DNA of 64,000 bases from JBMOKT01 sp049323895 (GCA_049323895.1 JBMOKT010000023.1:186001-250000), one strand, 5' to 3'; positions 16,293 through 25,094 are shown, counted from the stretch's first letter. Numbers and translations: made by a program. Notes: generated from the sequence alone by a model not told the origin.

Positions 16293-17444
16293 ATGCGATT
16301 AGGTTTACTGCCCAAACTCATTTTAGGTATTATTACAGGTATTTTACTAGGTTCATTCATGCCTGAAATCTTTATTAGGATTTTTGTTACTTTTAAAGAT
16401 ATCTTCGGTCAATTTTTAGGCTACATTATTCCCTTTATAATTATCGCCTTTGTGGCTCCGGGTATTGCTGATCTCGGTAAAGATGCCGGTAAGCTTTTGG
16501 GTATCACGACAGGTCTTGCTTACCTATCAACCATTACGGCCGGATTTGCTGCCTTTTTTATTGGTAAAGCAATTTTGCCTTCGTTGGTAACTGCAGGAAC
16601 TGCATCTAATCCAGAAGAAGCATTATTAACCGGTCTGATGCAAATTAAGATTGATCCTATGATGGGGGTAATGACAGCTTTAGTAACAGCTTTTTTATTA
16701 GGTTTAGGAATGGCATCAATTAACAATAAAAGCTTATATGGTGTCATGGATGATTTTAAACTTATTATTGAAAAAGTAATTGCAAAGCTTATCATCCCTT
16801 TGCTGCCAATTTATATTGCCGCTGTATTTGCTAATATGACTTACGCAGGGGAAATTGCCCATACAATGGCTACCTTTATTAAGGTTTTTGCTTTAATAAT
16901 TATTTTGCATTCGGCCTATCTTTTGACCATGTATTTTGTTTCCGGTACTATTTCAGGTGTTAATCCATTAAAAGCTTTAAAAAATATGCTGCCTGCCTAT
17001 TTTACTGCAATCGGAACCCAATCCTCTGCAGCAACTATCCCAGTAACGCTGCGGCAGGCAAAAAAGAATAATATCTCGGAAGAGGTTGCTGACTTTGCTG
17101 TTCCCCTATGTGCTACTATTCATTTAGCCGGGAGCACCATAACCCTTGTTATTTGTTCAATGGCGGTAATGCTGATTTCGGGAATTGTTCCGGAAATCAG
17201 TTCATATTTGACTTTTATTTTAATGTTAGGTATCACTATGATAGCTGCCCCTGGAGTACCGGGAGGAGCAGTTATGGCAGCCCTTGGTTTATTAGAACTG
17301 TACCTTGGCTTCGGAGAAACAGCAAATGCATTAATGATAGCTTTATATTTAACCCAAGATAGCTTTGGAACTGCAACAAATGTTACAGGTGATGGAGCAA
17401 TCGCATTATTAGTGGACAAAGCAAATAGTTTATTTAAAAAATAA
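16293..17444 (+). CDS. Dicarboxylate/amino-acid:cation symporter (DAACS/GltP family)
   Basis: 383 aa, about eight helices plus re-entrant loops. It carries the family's serine-rich hairpin motif (GTQSSAATIPVTLRQAKKN), the second hairpin (GVPGGAVMAALG) and the substrate/cation site DSFGTATNVTGDGAIALL, matching the N-V-x-G-D motif of glutamate and C4-dicarboxylate symporters. It is somewhat shorter than the usual 400-430 aa but intact at both ends. RBS TAGGAGGTTTTAGC precedes ATG. It has its own terminator and no co-transcribed gene. Likely Na+- or H+-driven uptake of glutamate, aspartate or a C4 acid. Confidence 0.9.
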   Translation: MRLGLLPKLILGIITGILLGSFMPEIFIRIFVTFKDIFGQFLGYIIPFIIIAFVAPGIADLGKDAGKLLGITTGLAYLSTITAGFAAFFIGKAILPSLVTAGTASNPEEALLTGLMQIKIDPMMGVMTALVTAFLLGLGMASINNKSLYGVMDDFKLIIEKVIAKLIIPLLPIYIAAVFANMTYAGEIAHTMATFIKVFALIIILHSAYLLTMYFVSGTISGVNPLKALKNMLPAYFTAIGTQSSAATIPVTLRQAKKNNISEEVADFAVPLCATIHLAGSTITLVICSMAVMLISGIVPEISSYLTFILMLGITMIAAPGVPGGAVMAALGLLELYLGFGETANALMIALYLTQDSFGTATNVTGDGAIALLVDKANSLFKK

Positions 17445-17458
17445 AACCATGTACTAAA

Positions 17459-17493
17459 AACCCAGAGTCAAAACGACTCTGGGTTAATTTTTG
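17459..17493 (+). terminator. Intrinsic terminator of the symporter gene
   Basis: An 11-bp perfect stem AACCCAGAGTC/GACTCTGGGTT (17459-17469 and 17475-17485) followed by TAATTTTTG. Confidence 0.88.
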
Positions 17494-17568
17494 CCTTTAT
17501 TTTCTATATCCATTGAAAATATGAAAAGGGAATTGTCGTAAATAAATAACTCAAGTCCCTTTACTTTT

Positions 17569-18963
17569 TTATTTATTTGTTACATTGAGATAATCAGCAC
17601 TTGCCCAACCGGTTTGCCCATTGTTCATTCTAATATTATACCATCCTGGCTGGCTGCTTAGAACTGTTACCTTTGTCCCCCGTGATAACTTTGTCAAAAC
17701 AGGATATTTCAGTCCACTACCGCTTCTAATATTTAATACTCTGGCAGTAGTAGTTCCTGTTTTAATCTCTACTGGTGCTGGTGATGAATTAATCACCACA
17801 TTGGGTATTATACTGCGGCTTGTATCAAGTTTTACCAATTGATTAACTGAAGCTATCTTTTCTACGCAGCCTGCTGTATTTGCCAAGAGATTTTTCATGC
17901 CATAATAGAAACTTCCGTTTACTTCTGGGTATTTTTGATTAACTCTTTTCTGTATATCTATTTCTCTAACTACAGCATCCTTATAAAGACCATGACCAAT
18001 ATATAAATCTACATTAGTCCCTTTAACTTCGTCTGACCACCATTTGACTAATGTTTCGTAGTCAGCTGACTTATGTCCTGTTTCCCAATAAATTTGCGGC
18101 ACTACATAATCAATCCATTGATTTTTAATCCAGGTTCTTGTATCTCCATAAACATAATAGTAGGATTCAGTACCCGATGTTTCAGAGCCTGTCGCATCGG
18201 TAGAGGTATTTTTCCAAATGCCCATGGGACTTATGCCAAATAAAATATGATTATTGATATTTTTAACAGCTGTACTTACCCCTTGAACCATGTCATTGAC
18301 ATGCTGGATTCTAGTTTTAGTCACCGCTCCATCCTTGCTTTCACCTTGCGGAAGAGGATATCTTGCCGGATAGAAATAATCATCAAAGTGGATTGCATCA
18401 ACATTATAATTTCTTATTATTTCTACAACAGTTGCAATGATGTGGTTCTTAACCTGCGGCAATTCAGGATTGTAATACAAAGAATTATTATGGCTAATAA
18501 CCCAGCCCGGGTTTAATCGGGCAGGATGCTTTTCACTAAGTAGGCTCAAATCAGTACCTGATGTGGTTACCCTATAAGGATTAAGCCAAGCGTGAAAAGC
18601 CATGCCTCTCTTATGGGCTTCCTGGACCATAAATGCTAAAGGATCATAACCCGGATCCTTTCCTTGGGTTCCTGTCAGAACATCTGACCAGGGGTTAATA
18701 GCAGACTTATATAAAGCATCTGCTTTCGGTCTAACCTGAACCACTACAGTGTTTATACCTGCGACCTTAAGCTTGTCCAATTTTTCTATGTATTCTTTTT
18801 TTTGAGCAGCCACATCATTTTTAGTGCTTGGAAAGTCAATGTTGAAAACTGTTGCCATCCAGACAGCTTCCATTTTTTGAGGGGAGGGCGCTGCCACAGT
18901 ATTTGGAATAAAACTAATAGTTGCAAAAGTAAAAACAATTATCATACATAATATTTTTTTCAA
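17569..18963 (-). CDS. Secreted GHL10-type (DUF187/YngK) glycosyl-hydrolase-like protein with SH3b domain
   Basis: 464 aa. The likely start is TTG 18963, with an AGGGGGG site just upstream; an in-frame GTG at 18987 would place that site inside the gene. A signal peptide (KKILCMIIVFTFATISFIPN, then VAA) precedes a GHL10 TIM barrel with the hallmarks MEAVWMATVFNIDFPS, VVVQVRPKADALY, AFHAWLNPYRV and IHFDDYFYP. The last ~65 residues form an SH3b domain (RVLNIRSGSGLKYPVLTKLS, then GWYNIR and TGWASADYL) likely to bind cell wall. The family acts on cell-wall or extracellular polysaccharide; the exact substrate is unknown. Single gene. Confidence 0.87.
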   Translation of the reverse strand: MKKILCMIIVFTFATISFIPNTVAAPSPQKMEAVWMATVFNIDFPSTKNDVAAQKKEYIEKLDKLKVAGINTVVVQVRPKADALYKSAINPWSDVLTGTQGKDPGYDPLAFMVQEAHKRGMAFHAWLNPYRVTTSGTDLSLLSEKHPARLNPGWVISHNNSLYYNPELPQVKNHIIATVVEIIRNYNVDAIHFDDYFYPARYPLPQGESKDGAVTKTRIQHVNDMVQGVSTAVKNINNHILFGISPMGIWKNTSTDATGSETSGTESYYYVYGDTRTWIKNQWIDYVVPQIYWETGHKSADYETLVKWWSDEVKGTNVDLYIGHGLYKDAVVREIDIQKRVNQKYPEVNGSFYYGMKNLLANTAGCVEKIASVNQLVKLDTSRSIIPNVVINSSPAPVEIKTGTTTARVLNIRSGSGLKYPVLTKLSRGTKVTVLSSQPGWYNIRMNNGQTGWASADYLNVTNK

Positions 18964-19116
18964 AAAATTTCCCCCTAAAAAAAACACTTTATATTTAAAA
19001 CATTCTAATTAACATGCCATTTTTTGTACATATTTGTTGTATTTTATCATAATACATACTTTGTATCAATTAGACCCTAGTTGCGATAAAAGGAGAAATC
19101 CCCTGAATGAAATCAA

Positions 19117-19165
19117 AAAAAGAGGTTAATTGCGAATAGGCACCTATGGCAATAAACCTCTTTTT
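19117..19165. terminator. Long imperfect hairpin, probable bidirectional terminator
   Basis: Arms 19117-19133 (AAAAAGAGGTTAATTGC) and 19149-19165 pair with one mismatch and enclose a second small stem (ATAGG/CCTAT). A-run and T-run flanks allow termination in both directions. It directly follows the EAL remnant's stop codon. Confidence 0.7.
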
Positions 19166-19171
19166 CATTTG

Positions 19172-19336
19172 CTAAGTTTCTTGCACTAGCCTTTCTTCAA
19201 GCATTTTAATTGCCTCGTCTTCGGTCACAGGCTTACTAAAGAAATAGCCTTGGATAAGATGATCCCCACCAATTCTTGCGAGTAAGTGTTTGTTAGGCAG
19301 GTGAGAAAGCCGTTTAAAACTTTTTATTTTTTTCAT
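19172..19336 (-). pseudogene. Remnant of an EAL-domain (c-di-GMP phosphodiesterase) protein
   Basis: A 54-codon frame ends ARIGGDHLIQGYFFSKPVTE followed by DEAIKMLEERL. The segment D-x-x-Q-G-Y-x-F-S-K-P is the characteristic last motif of EAL domains. The ~200 upstream residues of the domain are absent: the frame begins with a low-complexity MKKIKSFK leader unrelated to EAL proteins. So only the C-terminal end of a lost gene persists, still followed by its terminator. Confidence 0.7.
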
Positions 19337-19478
19337 TAAATTACCTTAATTTGTAATAGTTTATTCAATTATATTACGTAGACAAAAAAACAGCAACCTT
19401 GACATTTATTTGCATAAAACGCTGTAGATCAACATCACCCCAAGGGAGATTTTTTGTACTTATTAAGAAAGTATATTT

Positions 19479-19562
19479 TTACAAGGTAATAAGTATAAGT
19501 GCAACATCGGCTTCCGCATCTCCAATGGCTCGGCGTAAGCCCTGTTTTTCTAATCTTCTTAA
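19479..19562 (-). pseudogene. Possible remnant of a DnaQ-like 3'-5' exonuclease
   Basis: A 27-codon frame reads RRLEKQGLRRAIGDAEADVALILIT before a stop. The H/R-R-A-x-G-D-A-x-A motif resembles the last exonuclease motif of DnaQ/PolC-type domains, with the usual His replaced by Arg. A stop lies immediately upstream, so it is at most a fragment. Confidence 0.3.
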
Positions 19563-19709
19563 TTAAATAACAAAACCACCCTTTTTAGGTAGGTCTAAAA
19601 ATATTTCAAATACTATATAATTCCTATAACAACATATCAACTATCTTCGGGCAAGTAAAAATTGGAATATTAATAAACTCATCTTTAAGTATTTAAAGGA
19701 GGGATATAA

Positions 19710-20576
19710 TTGTCCAAATTAAACCCTGAAATTGGATTGCCAAGAATCCCCTTCACTTCTGAGGTTGCAAAAGTAAACCCACCTAAAGGAAAAATGAATA
19801 GGAATGAAATTACTTTTCAGCATTCTTGGGAGCTGTTTTTTTACCTTATTGGCAAGGGGATAAAAAATTTACCTAATATTTTAAAGACTATCCTCCTCCC
19901 CCTGGTTATAGTCACCGCCATTAATATTGCTTTAGAATCCATTCCTACCTATTCAGTGCAAGGCATTGCAAGAACTCTGCTATTCATGTTGGTTTTTGTT
20001 ACTTCGTCGTATAACTCCATCATTCCCAGAACGCTTTTTTGGATAATAGTATTCACCATAGGGAAAACCTTATATCGACGCATCAGAAGCGAAGGTGTAA
20101 GTAAAGTTTTTGCCGATTTCAGAACCTTTCCGGGAAATCTGCTGGGTGCTAGAAAAAACTTAGGCATGTTAAGCAATTACATATTACTAGCCTCCGGTGG
20201 CGTAGGTTTTATAGCGGCAAATTTCCTTACCAGAAACAACCGTTTTGATAAGGTGCTGGTTACCTACGTGATTGCTATTGCACTGGTTAATACCCTGTCC
20301 AAGGGGACTAAAACCATGCTGTTCACTGCCTTAAAGCTAATTTACAAGGATTGCGCCGGTTTTATTAAAAAGGCTGGAGTGTTAACAGATAATAAGATCT
20401 TCATTTTGGTTTCCGGTTTTACATTAGGGTTATTATTAAACAGCATTTTCGGTGTAATCAAATTAGATTTCGGAGGATATATTTTAGGTTCTTTATTATT
20501 AGCTGCAGGCCTGTTATTGATTTTATTTGGCAAAAAAGAGGTGGGGCAAAATCAAGCTAAAAACTATAGCAGATAA
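19710..20576 (+). CDS. Multi-pass membrane protein of unknown family, first gene of radical SAM operon
   Basis: 288 aa, TTG start preceded by AAAGGAGGGATATAA. Five to six hydrophobic stretches are visible (about residues 50-70, 84-115, 150-165, 175-192 and 230-275) after a polar 45-residue N-terminus. There is a central basic loop RRIRSEGVSKVFADFRTFPG. No catalytic motif was recognised. Its end overlaps the start region of the radical SAM gene by up to 50 bp, so the genes are co-transcribed and probably coupled. A role in exporting, anchoring or immunity for the modified product of the operon is conceivable, but nothing in the sequence proves it. Confidence 0.7.
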   Translation: MSKLNPEIGLPRIPFTSEVAKVNPPKGKMNRNEITFQHSWELFFYLIGKGIKNLPNILKTILLPLVIVTAINIALESIPTYSVQGIARTLLFMLVFVTSSYNSIIPRTLFWIIVFTIGKTLYRRIRSEGVSKVFADFRTFPGNLLGARKNLGMLSNYILLASGGVGFIAANFLTRNNRFDKVLVTYVIAIALVNTLSKGTKTMLFTALKLIYKDCAGFIKKAGVLTDNKIFILVSGFTLGLLLNSIFGVIKLDFGGYILGSLLLAAGLLLILFGKKEVGQNQAKNYSR

Positions 20577-21630
20577 TAAATATAGATTTGCCTACAGCTT
20601 TGATTTGGATTCTGGTTTTTATTATCGAACTGGGATTATAGATCAAGAAGGCAATGATACTGGTACCGACCCCTTTCGCAGTTCATTTCCCCATTTGCTG
20701 GATGTAGGCATCATGGGGCACTGTGTTCACGGTGCTGCCGGCCTTTGTTTACAGGCGGGAGTCCAATGCTACCAAAATGGTCTGGAAAAAAATGAGCCCA
20801 ATATGAGTTTAGAAGATTACAAATCCATAATCGACCAATGCAAGGATAAATTATTTCAAATTGCCTTAGGGGGTCGGGGTGACCCTGAAATGCATGAAAG
20901 CTTTTTAGAAATTTTAAGCTATAGCCGGGAAAATGAAATCATACCTAATATGACCACCTCTGGTTTCGGGTTAACCACAAGGCATGCTCTCATGATAAAA
21001 GAGCATTGTGGTGCAGCGGCTGTGAGCTGGTATCGGTCCCCCTATACTTTAAAGGCTATAGAGTTGTTATTATCCTTAGGCATAAAGACGAATATCCACT
21101 ATGTACTGGGCAACAACACTATTGACGAAGCATTTGATTTATTATGCAGCAACAAATTTCCTGCTGCCATTAACCGCATTATCTTTTTGCTTCATAAACC
21201 GGTAGGAATGGGCGAGAGTAAAAACGTCCTTAATCCTTTAGACCCTAAGGTTAAAGAATTTTTTAATCTTCTTAATATGGAGGAATATATCAACAAAGTT
21301 GGATTTGACAGCTGCTGTATCCCTGGAATAATAAATTTCAGCCCTAAGATCCATTTAAACTCAATTGATACCTGTGAAGGTGCTAGATACAGTGCTTATA
21401 TTTCCCCCAATATGGTTATGACTCCCTGCAGCTTTGATCAGCAATACCAATGGGGTCTAAGCCTAAAACAATATTCCATAAAAGAGGTTTGGGAAAGCCA
21501 GCCCTTTGAGATATTTCGCAGTACCCTGAAAATGAGCTGTCCAGAATGTGATAAAAAGAAAGATTGCTTAGGAGGGTGTCCCATAAAAAAAGAAATTGTA
21601 TTGTGTGCAAAAAAGCAGGAGGTGAAATAA
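20527..21630 (+). CDS. Radical SAM/SPASM protein with widely spaced cluster cysteines
   Basis: 367 aa from TTG 20527. The start is uncertain: GAGGTGG at 20538-20544 lies 7 nt before ATC 20551, and no ATG exists nearby. The N-terminal cluster region is GHCVHGAAGLCLQAGVQCYQ, giving C66-x7-C74-x6-C81 instead of CxxxCxxC. A glycine-rich IALGGRGDPEMHE motif follows, as in the SAM-binding strand of radical SAM barrels. The C-terminus has a textbook SPASM pattern C-x2-C-x5-C-x3-C (residues 338, 341, 347, 351) plus C360 and an upstream CEGARYSAYI/TPCSFD segment. SPASM enzymes typically modify peptides. The stop overlaps the next gene's ATG (TAATG), placing a candidate substrate beside it. Confidence 0.82.
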   Translation: MAKKRWGKIKLKTIADNKYRFAYSFDLDSGFYYRTGIIDQEGNDTGTDPFRSSFPHLLDVGIMGHCVHGAAGLCLQAGVQCYQNGLEKNEPNMSLEDYKSIIDQCKDKLFQIALGGRGDPEMHESFLEILSYSRENEIIPNMTTSGFGLTTRHALMIKEHCGAAAVSWYRSPYTLKAIELLLSLGIKTNIHYVLGNNTIDEAFDLLCSNKFPAAINRIIFLLHKPVGMGESKNVLNPLDPKVKEFFNLLNMEEYINKVGFDSCCIPGIINFSPKIHLNSIDTCEGARYSAYISPNMVMTPCSFDQQYQWGLSLKQYSIKEVWESQPFEIFRSTLKMSCPECDKKKDCLGGCPIKKEIVLCAKKQEVK

Positions 21631-23054
21631 TGAAAATCAGAAGTGACTTTGTTACTAATTCCAGCAGCACCAGTTTTGGGGCTGCTTCCGCAACAGCATT
21701 AGCGACAGCAATAATCTCTGCCTTAGGAATAAGTTCTGCGATGGCAGCATCGGAGGCTGCCGCCGGCATGCCTTCTGCAGATGAAGGTACTGATAATGGC
21801 GGTCCTGATAGAGATTTTGATCCAGAAAGCTTTATTAAGTCTGATGAGGATTATGAAAAGAAACAAGAGAAGCTGGACCAGGAAATCGCGGAATACGAAA
21901 AAGAGTGGCAAGAGGTGAGGGATACTTACGAAGGAGAAGATTATGCAGAGAAGGAAAAGGAATATCAAGAGTATATAGAATATTTGAAAAACAAAAAACA
22001 AGAAGCCGAAAGTATTGAATTCCAGAAACAAGTAGAGAAACTGGCTCAGGAAGCGGAAGCTGAATATAAAGCAGAGTGGATTGAGCAAAGAAAAGACGAT
22101 TTAAAAAACGTCAGGGAGCAGATTGAATTTATCGAAGCATCTATCAGGGGCTATGGCAAAGCCGGATATGAGGTTTCTGAGGCAAAAAGTCAGCTGGAAA
22201 TGTATAAAAATTGGGAGAAGGACCTAGAGAAAAACCTAAAAAAAGAAGGTGTAGAGTATAACTATAAACCTCAGGAAAGAGAAGATATTGGACCAAGCAA
22301 ATCTGTAGCTGAACTAGTAAAAAAGGTTGACGAAAAGTACGACAAGATTTTAGAAGATTTAAAGAAAGAGAAGATAGATAGAAAGAAAAAAGCCATTATT
22401 GAGAGAAATATTGAGGCGTGGCGAGAGGAAAGCCGTGAACACATGAAGTATGCAAATACGGCAGATAAATATCTGAAAACTGCGGAAGTTATACAGTCAG
22501 CCGCCGATATAGGGGTAGACGCCCTCGAAAAAGTAACCGGCCCTGCAGGGAAGACTATCAAAAAGGTCTATGTAGGAGCCAAGGGAGTAGCCGGAGGTGT
22601 TGGTGAAGCTTGGGCAGATCCCGAAAATGCCACATCCCATATTGTCAAAGGAACTATTAAAGGTGCGGGAGATGTAGCCAAGGAATTTACTGATAATCAG
22701 TATGTGAAGGATGCTATTGGTCTTACCTCGGAAGTTAGCCAAGGCGCCATTACTTCATACCAAAAGGGCGAGGACATAACCACAGGCATTAAAGACGGTA
22801 TGAAAAAAGCCGCTGTTGATGCCGTAGTTGACAGAGCCGCAGAAAAATATCTGCCTAATTCAAGTCGTGATATAGATTTCGGCAAATATTCTGCCAAGGA
22901 ACTATATAAAGGGGCAGTAGCAGGCAATCCAACTATAAAGGATTTTATTAAGGACAGTATTAAGGATTCCATAAAGAACAACACGATTAACCAGATGAAG
23001 AACCTTCCTAAGGGTGAAGGTTTTGTTTTAGGTGATTGGAAAATTGAAATGTAG
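21630..23054 (+). CDS. RSDFVTNSSSTSF-motif protein with coiled-coil, candidate radical SAM substrate or partner
   Basis: 474 aa. ATG 21630 overlaps the radical SAM stop (TAATG) and follows GCAGGAGGTG. Residues 2-16 read KIRSDFVTNSSSTSF, resembling an N-terminal signature I recall from many uncharacterised clostridial proteins. A small-residue Ala/Ser hydrophobic stretch follows (residues 17-45, AASATALATAIISALG). Then comes an acidic linker, a long highly charged coiled coil (about residues 65-290, rich in E/K/Q), and a Gly/Ala-rich tail with repeats of PAGKTIKKVYVGAKG and KGTIKGAGD type. The tail is reminiscent of surface or toxin-like proteins. No enzyme motif is seen. The coupling suggests that the radical SAM enzyme acts on its leader-like N-terminus, which is inference. 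Confidence 0.75.
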   Translation: MKIRSDFVTNSSSTSFGAASATALATAIISALGISSAMAASEAAAGMPSADEGTDNGGPDRDFDPESFIKSDEDYEKKQEKLDQEIAEYEKEWQEVRDTYEGEDYAEKEKEYQEYIEYLKNKKQEAESIEFQKQVEKLAQEAEAEYKAEWIEQRKDDLKNVREQIEFIEASIRGYGKAGYEVSEAKSQLEMYKNWEKDLEKNLKKEGVEYNYKPQEREDIGPSKSVAELVKKVDEKYDKILEDLKKEKIDRKKKAIIERNIEAWREESREHMKYANTADKYLKTAEVIQSAADIGVDALEKVTGPAGKTIKKVYVGAKGVAGGVGEAWADPENATSHIVKGTIKGAGDVAKEFTDNQYVKDAIGLTSEVSQGAITSYQKGEDITTGIKDGMKKAAVDAVVDRAAEKYLPNSSRDIDFGKYSAKELYKGAVAGNPTIKDFIKDSIKDSIKNNTINQMKNLPKGEGFVLGDWKIEM

Positions 23055-23064
23055 GAGGGATAGT

Positions 23065-24006
23065 ATGTCTGTGGAATTGAAACTGCAATTGAAAGATATG
23101 AGCTGGCTGGGGCAGGCCTTTGAAAATAAAAGTTTTATTTCCCCTTTGGGTGACGGCAGGCTAGCGGAATTTACTAATAAAGATACGCAAAAATTAATTA
23201 ACCAAAGAATTATTAAAGAGGATAACACCATAAATGCTGAATATTATACTCCCTTGGAAATATTGGCTTATGCCGATGGTTTTATTGATACCACCTTTAG
23301 GAGAGGACCAATAAAAGCCAAAAAGCAGATTATTTGCCAAGGAGACAAAAAGGTTTCTGTTGTATATCAAGGAGATGGAGCAACTATCACTATGCCTTCC
23401 AATCCCAAGGCTATGGCTAAATTTATCGGGGAGTATATGGGGAAAAGTATACTTACGGGGTCTGATTTAGGTATTGAACTGCCCGCAAATGAGGCTTTTT
23501 GCCTAGCTGTTATTACAGATCATTATAGAAAAGCAGTATTTAGCGCTTATGCCAAGGAAGAAGTTTTTGTTTATACTGGTGTTTCCAAGGATGAGCTTTT
23601 GCGGGCTTCAAATACTGTAAGGGAAAATTCCCAAAGCTTAGCTTTCCATGTATTTGTAATTAACGCCGGTTTTCCGGAGTTCACCCTGGCAATAATTGAG
23701 GAATCTTTAAATAATTTGAGTGGTAAAGGGCTGGTGAAAAAAGAAAATGATGTCTACCGACCTGTTGGGGAAGCATTACTCTTTGCCGGAAACTTCTTGA
23801 TAATTGAAAATATTATCGAGGTTATTGTGGGGCAAGTGCATAATAACAATCTATATAGGTCCAACTTTATGCTGCTGCAGGCGGGACCACTGGATGTTTT
23901 GTACTTAGAAAAAAGCAAGGAAAATATACTGCTGGAATGCCTATCTGCATTAAAAGCTGTGGAACTAATGACTGCAGTCTTAGACTCAAAGCCAAATATT
24001 GTATAA
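23065..24006 (+). CDS. Hypothetical protein, last gene of the radical SAM operon
   Basis: 313 aa. ATG 23065 follows AGGAGGGATAGT, 10 bp after the previous stop. The protein looks soluble and mixed alpha/beta. A C-terminal stretch, IIEESLNNLSGKGLVKKEND followed by VYRPVGEAL, has the look of a winged helix. No family was recognised. Its place at the end of the operon and just before a strong terminator ties it to the radical SAM/TNSSSTSF pair, possibly as chaperone, adaptor or immunity protein. Confidence 0.7.
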   Translation: MSVELKLQLKDMSWLGQAFENKSFISPLGDGRLAEFTNKDTQKLINQRIIKEDNTINAEYYTPLEILAYADGFIDTTFRRGPIKAKKQIICQGDKKVSVVYQGDGATITMPSNPKAMAKFIGEYMGKSILTGSDLGIELPANEAFCLAVITDHYRKAVFSAYAKEEVFVYTGVSKDELLRASNTVRENSQSLAFHVFVINAGFPEFTLAIIEESLNNLSGKGLVKKENDVYRPVGEALLFAGNFLIIENIIEVIVGQVHNNNLYRSNFMLLQAGPLDVLYLEKSKENILLECLSALKAVELMTAVLDSKPNIV

Positions 24007-24012
24007 ACTTTT

Positions 24013-24059
24013 ATTGCATACTTGGTAGGTCAAAGACCTACTAGGTATGCAATTTTTTT
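24013..24059 (+). terminator. Intrinsic terminator of the radical SAM operon
   Basis: A long stem (ATTGCATAC-TTGGTAGGTC with GACCTACTAGGTATGCAAT) closes over an AAA loop and is followed by TTTTTTT. It also defines the 3' limit of the four-gene unit. Confidence 0.9.
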
Positions 24060-24077
24060 GAAATCATGGGAAGCTTT

Positions 24078-25094
24078 TTAAAGGTATCTTCCTTTAATAG
24101 TATTAGCAACATCTTTTAAAATTGCAAAGGATTTTGTTACTGTTTTATCTCCGTCCTGGTTTATTAAGCAGCATCTGGCCGGGGCAAACCAGGATTGTCG
24201 TGCCAATTGTTTTTTGTTAAGACCTTTAGATTCCAAATACCCCCACATTTCTTCAATTTTGCTAACTAAAGATAGTGCATTTTCCTCCTGCAGTTCTCCT
24301 GTGGCGGTAGGGACAATACCCCAGGAGATTATCCCTCCTCCGACAAGAAAATCCTTTACCTGCTCAATATATCTGGTAAAAATGTGCCCCCATAATAGTA
24401 CATCTATTGATAAAATATCCAGACCTAATGTCAGGAGAAATGACCAATCAGGATTGCCACACAAGTGAACCCCTTTGGGACAAGGCACTTTTGCTAAAAA
24501 ATTACTCAAATCAAGCTTTGCCCTCTCACTGGAATAACCCGTAAACGACATAAATAACATTTCCAGACCAGGCTCATCAATCCAGACAAAGGCATTTTTG
24601 TTTTTCGAAAGCAACTCCTTATACTGTACTTGAATTTTCTTGGCGATAAAGTCAAAAATTAATTCTCTAATTTCATCATGATAAATAATAGGCTTCTTTT
24701 GCTCATCTTTTATCTGCAAACCAAAGCTAATAGGTCCGATGGTCTGCCCGCGTATCATTGCATATTTTGTTAAGTCCTGTTGAAGGAAACTCTGATAGAC
24801 TTTTGAATAAGCAGGGGATAAACTATAAAACCGCTCATCCTCCATATTAAGAGCATAGTTATCCAATTCCTGATAGAATTTTTCCAGCTTCCACTCTACC
24901 CTCTTTTCCTTCTCACTAATAATTATCCCCGGAAAGTTCTCGGAAATTTGTACGTACATATCCTCATAGAAACTGATTTTGGGCAGTTGGGGCCAAAATG
25001 GTATGTCTAAACTCAAGGCAAGGTTTATGGCTTCCTGGATATCTGTATGGGGCATAATCCCCATGGCTGTTGTTTGACAGTCACCTTTAATCAC
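24078..25094 (-). CDS. MetE C-terminal-like / uroporphyrinogen-decarboxylase superfamily protein
   Basis: 338 aa, TIM-barrel type. It contains MIRGQTIGPISFGL, VWIDEPGLEMLF, PKGVHLCGNPDWSFLL and a distal PARCCLI. The H-x-C pair plus a late Cys reproduce the zinc site of cobalamin-independent methionine synthase. The N-terminal half of full MetE is missing. Stand-alone 'core-MetE' proteins of this length take methyl groups from corrinoid proteins, while related URO-D proteins are methyltransferases. Start GTG 25094 has AGAGG upstream. It is a lone gene, so the methyl donor and acceptor are unknown. Confidence 0.75.
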   Translation of the reverse strand: MIKGDCQTTAMGIMPHTDIQEAINLALSLDIPFWPQLPKISFYEDMYVQISENFPGIIISEKEKRVEWKLEKFYQELDNYALNMEDERFYSLSPAYSKVYQSFLQQDLTKYAMIRGQTIGPISFGLQIKDEQKKPIIYHDEIRELIFDFIAKKIQVQYKELLSKNKNAFVWIDEPGLEMLFMSFTGYSSERAKLDLSNFLAKVPCPKGVHLCGNPDWSFLLTLGLDILSIDVLLWGHIFTRYIEQVKDFLVGGGIISWGIVPTATGELQEENALSLVSKIEEMWGYLESKGLNKKQLARQSWFAPARCCLINQDGDKTVTKSFAILKDVANTIKGRYL

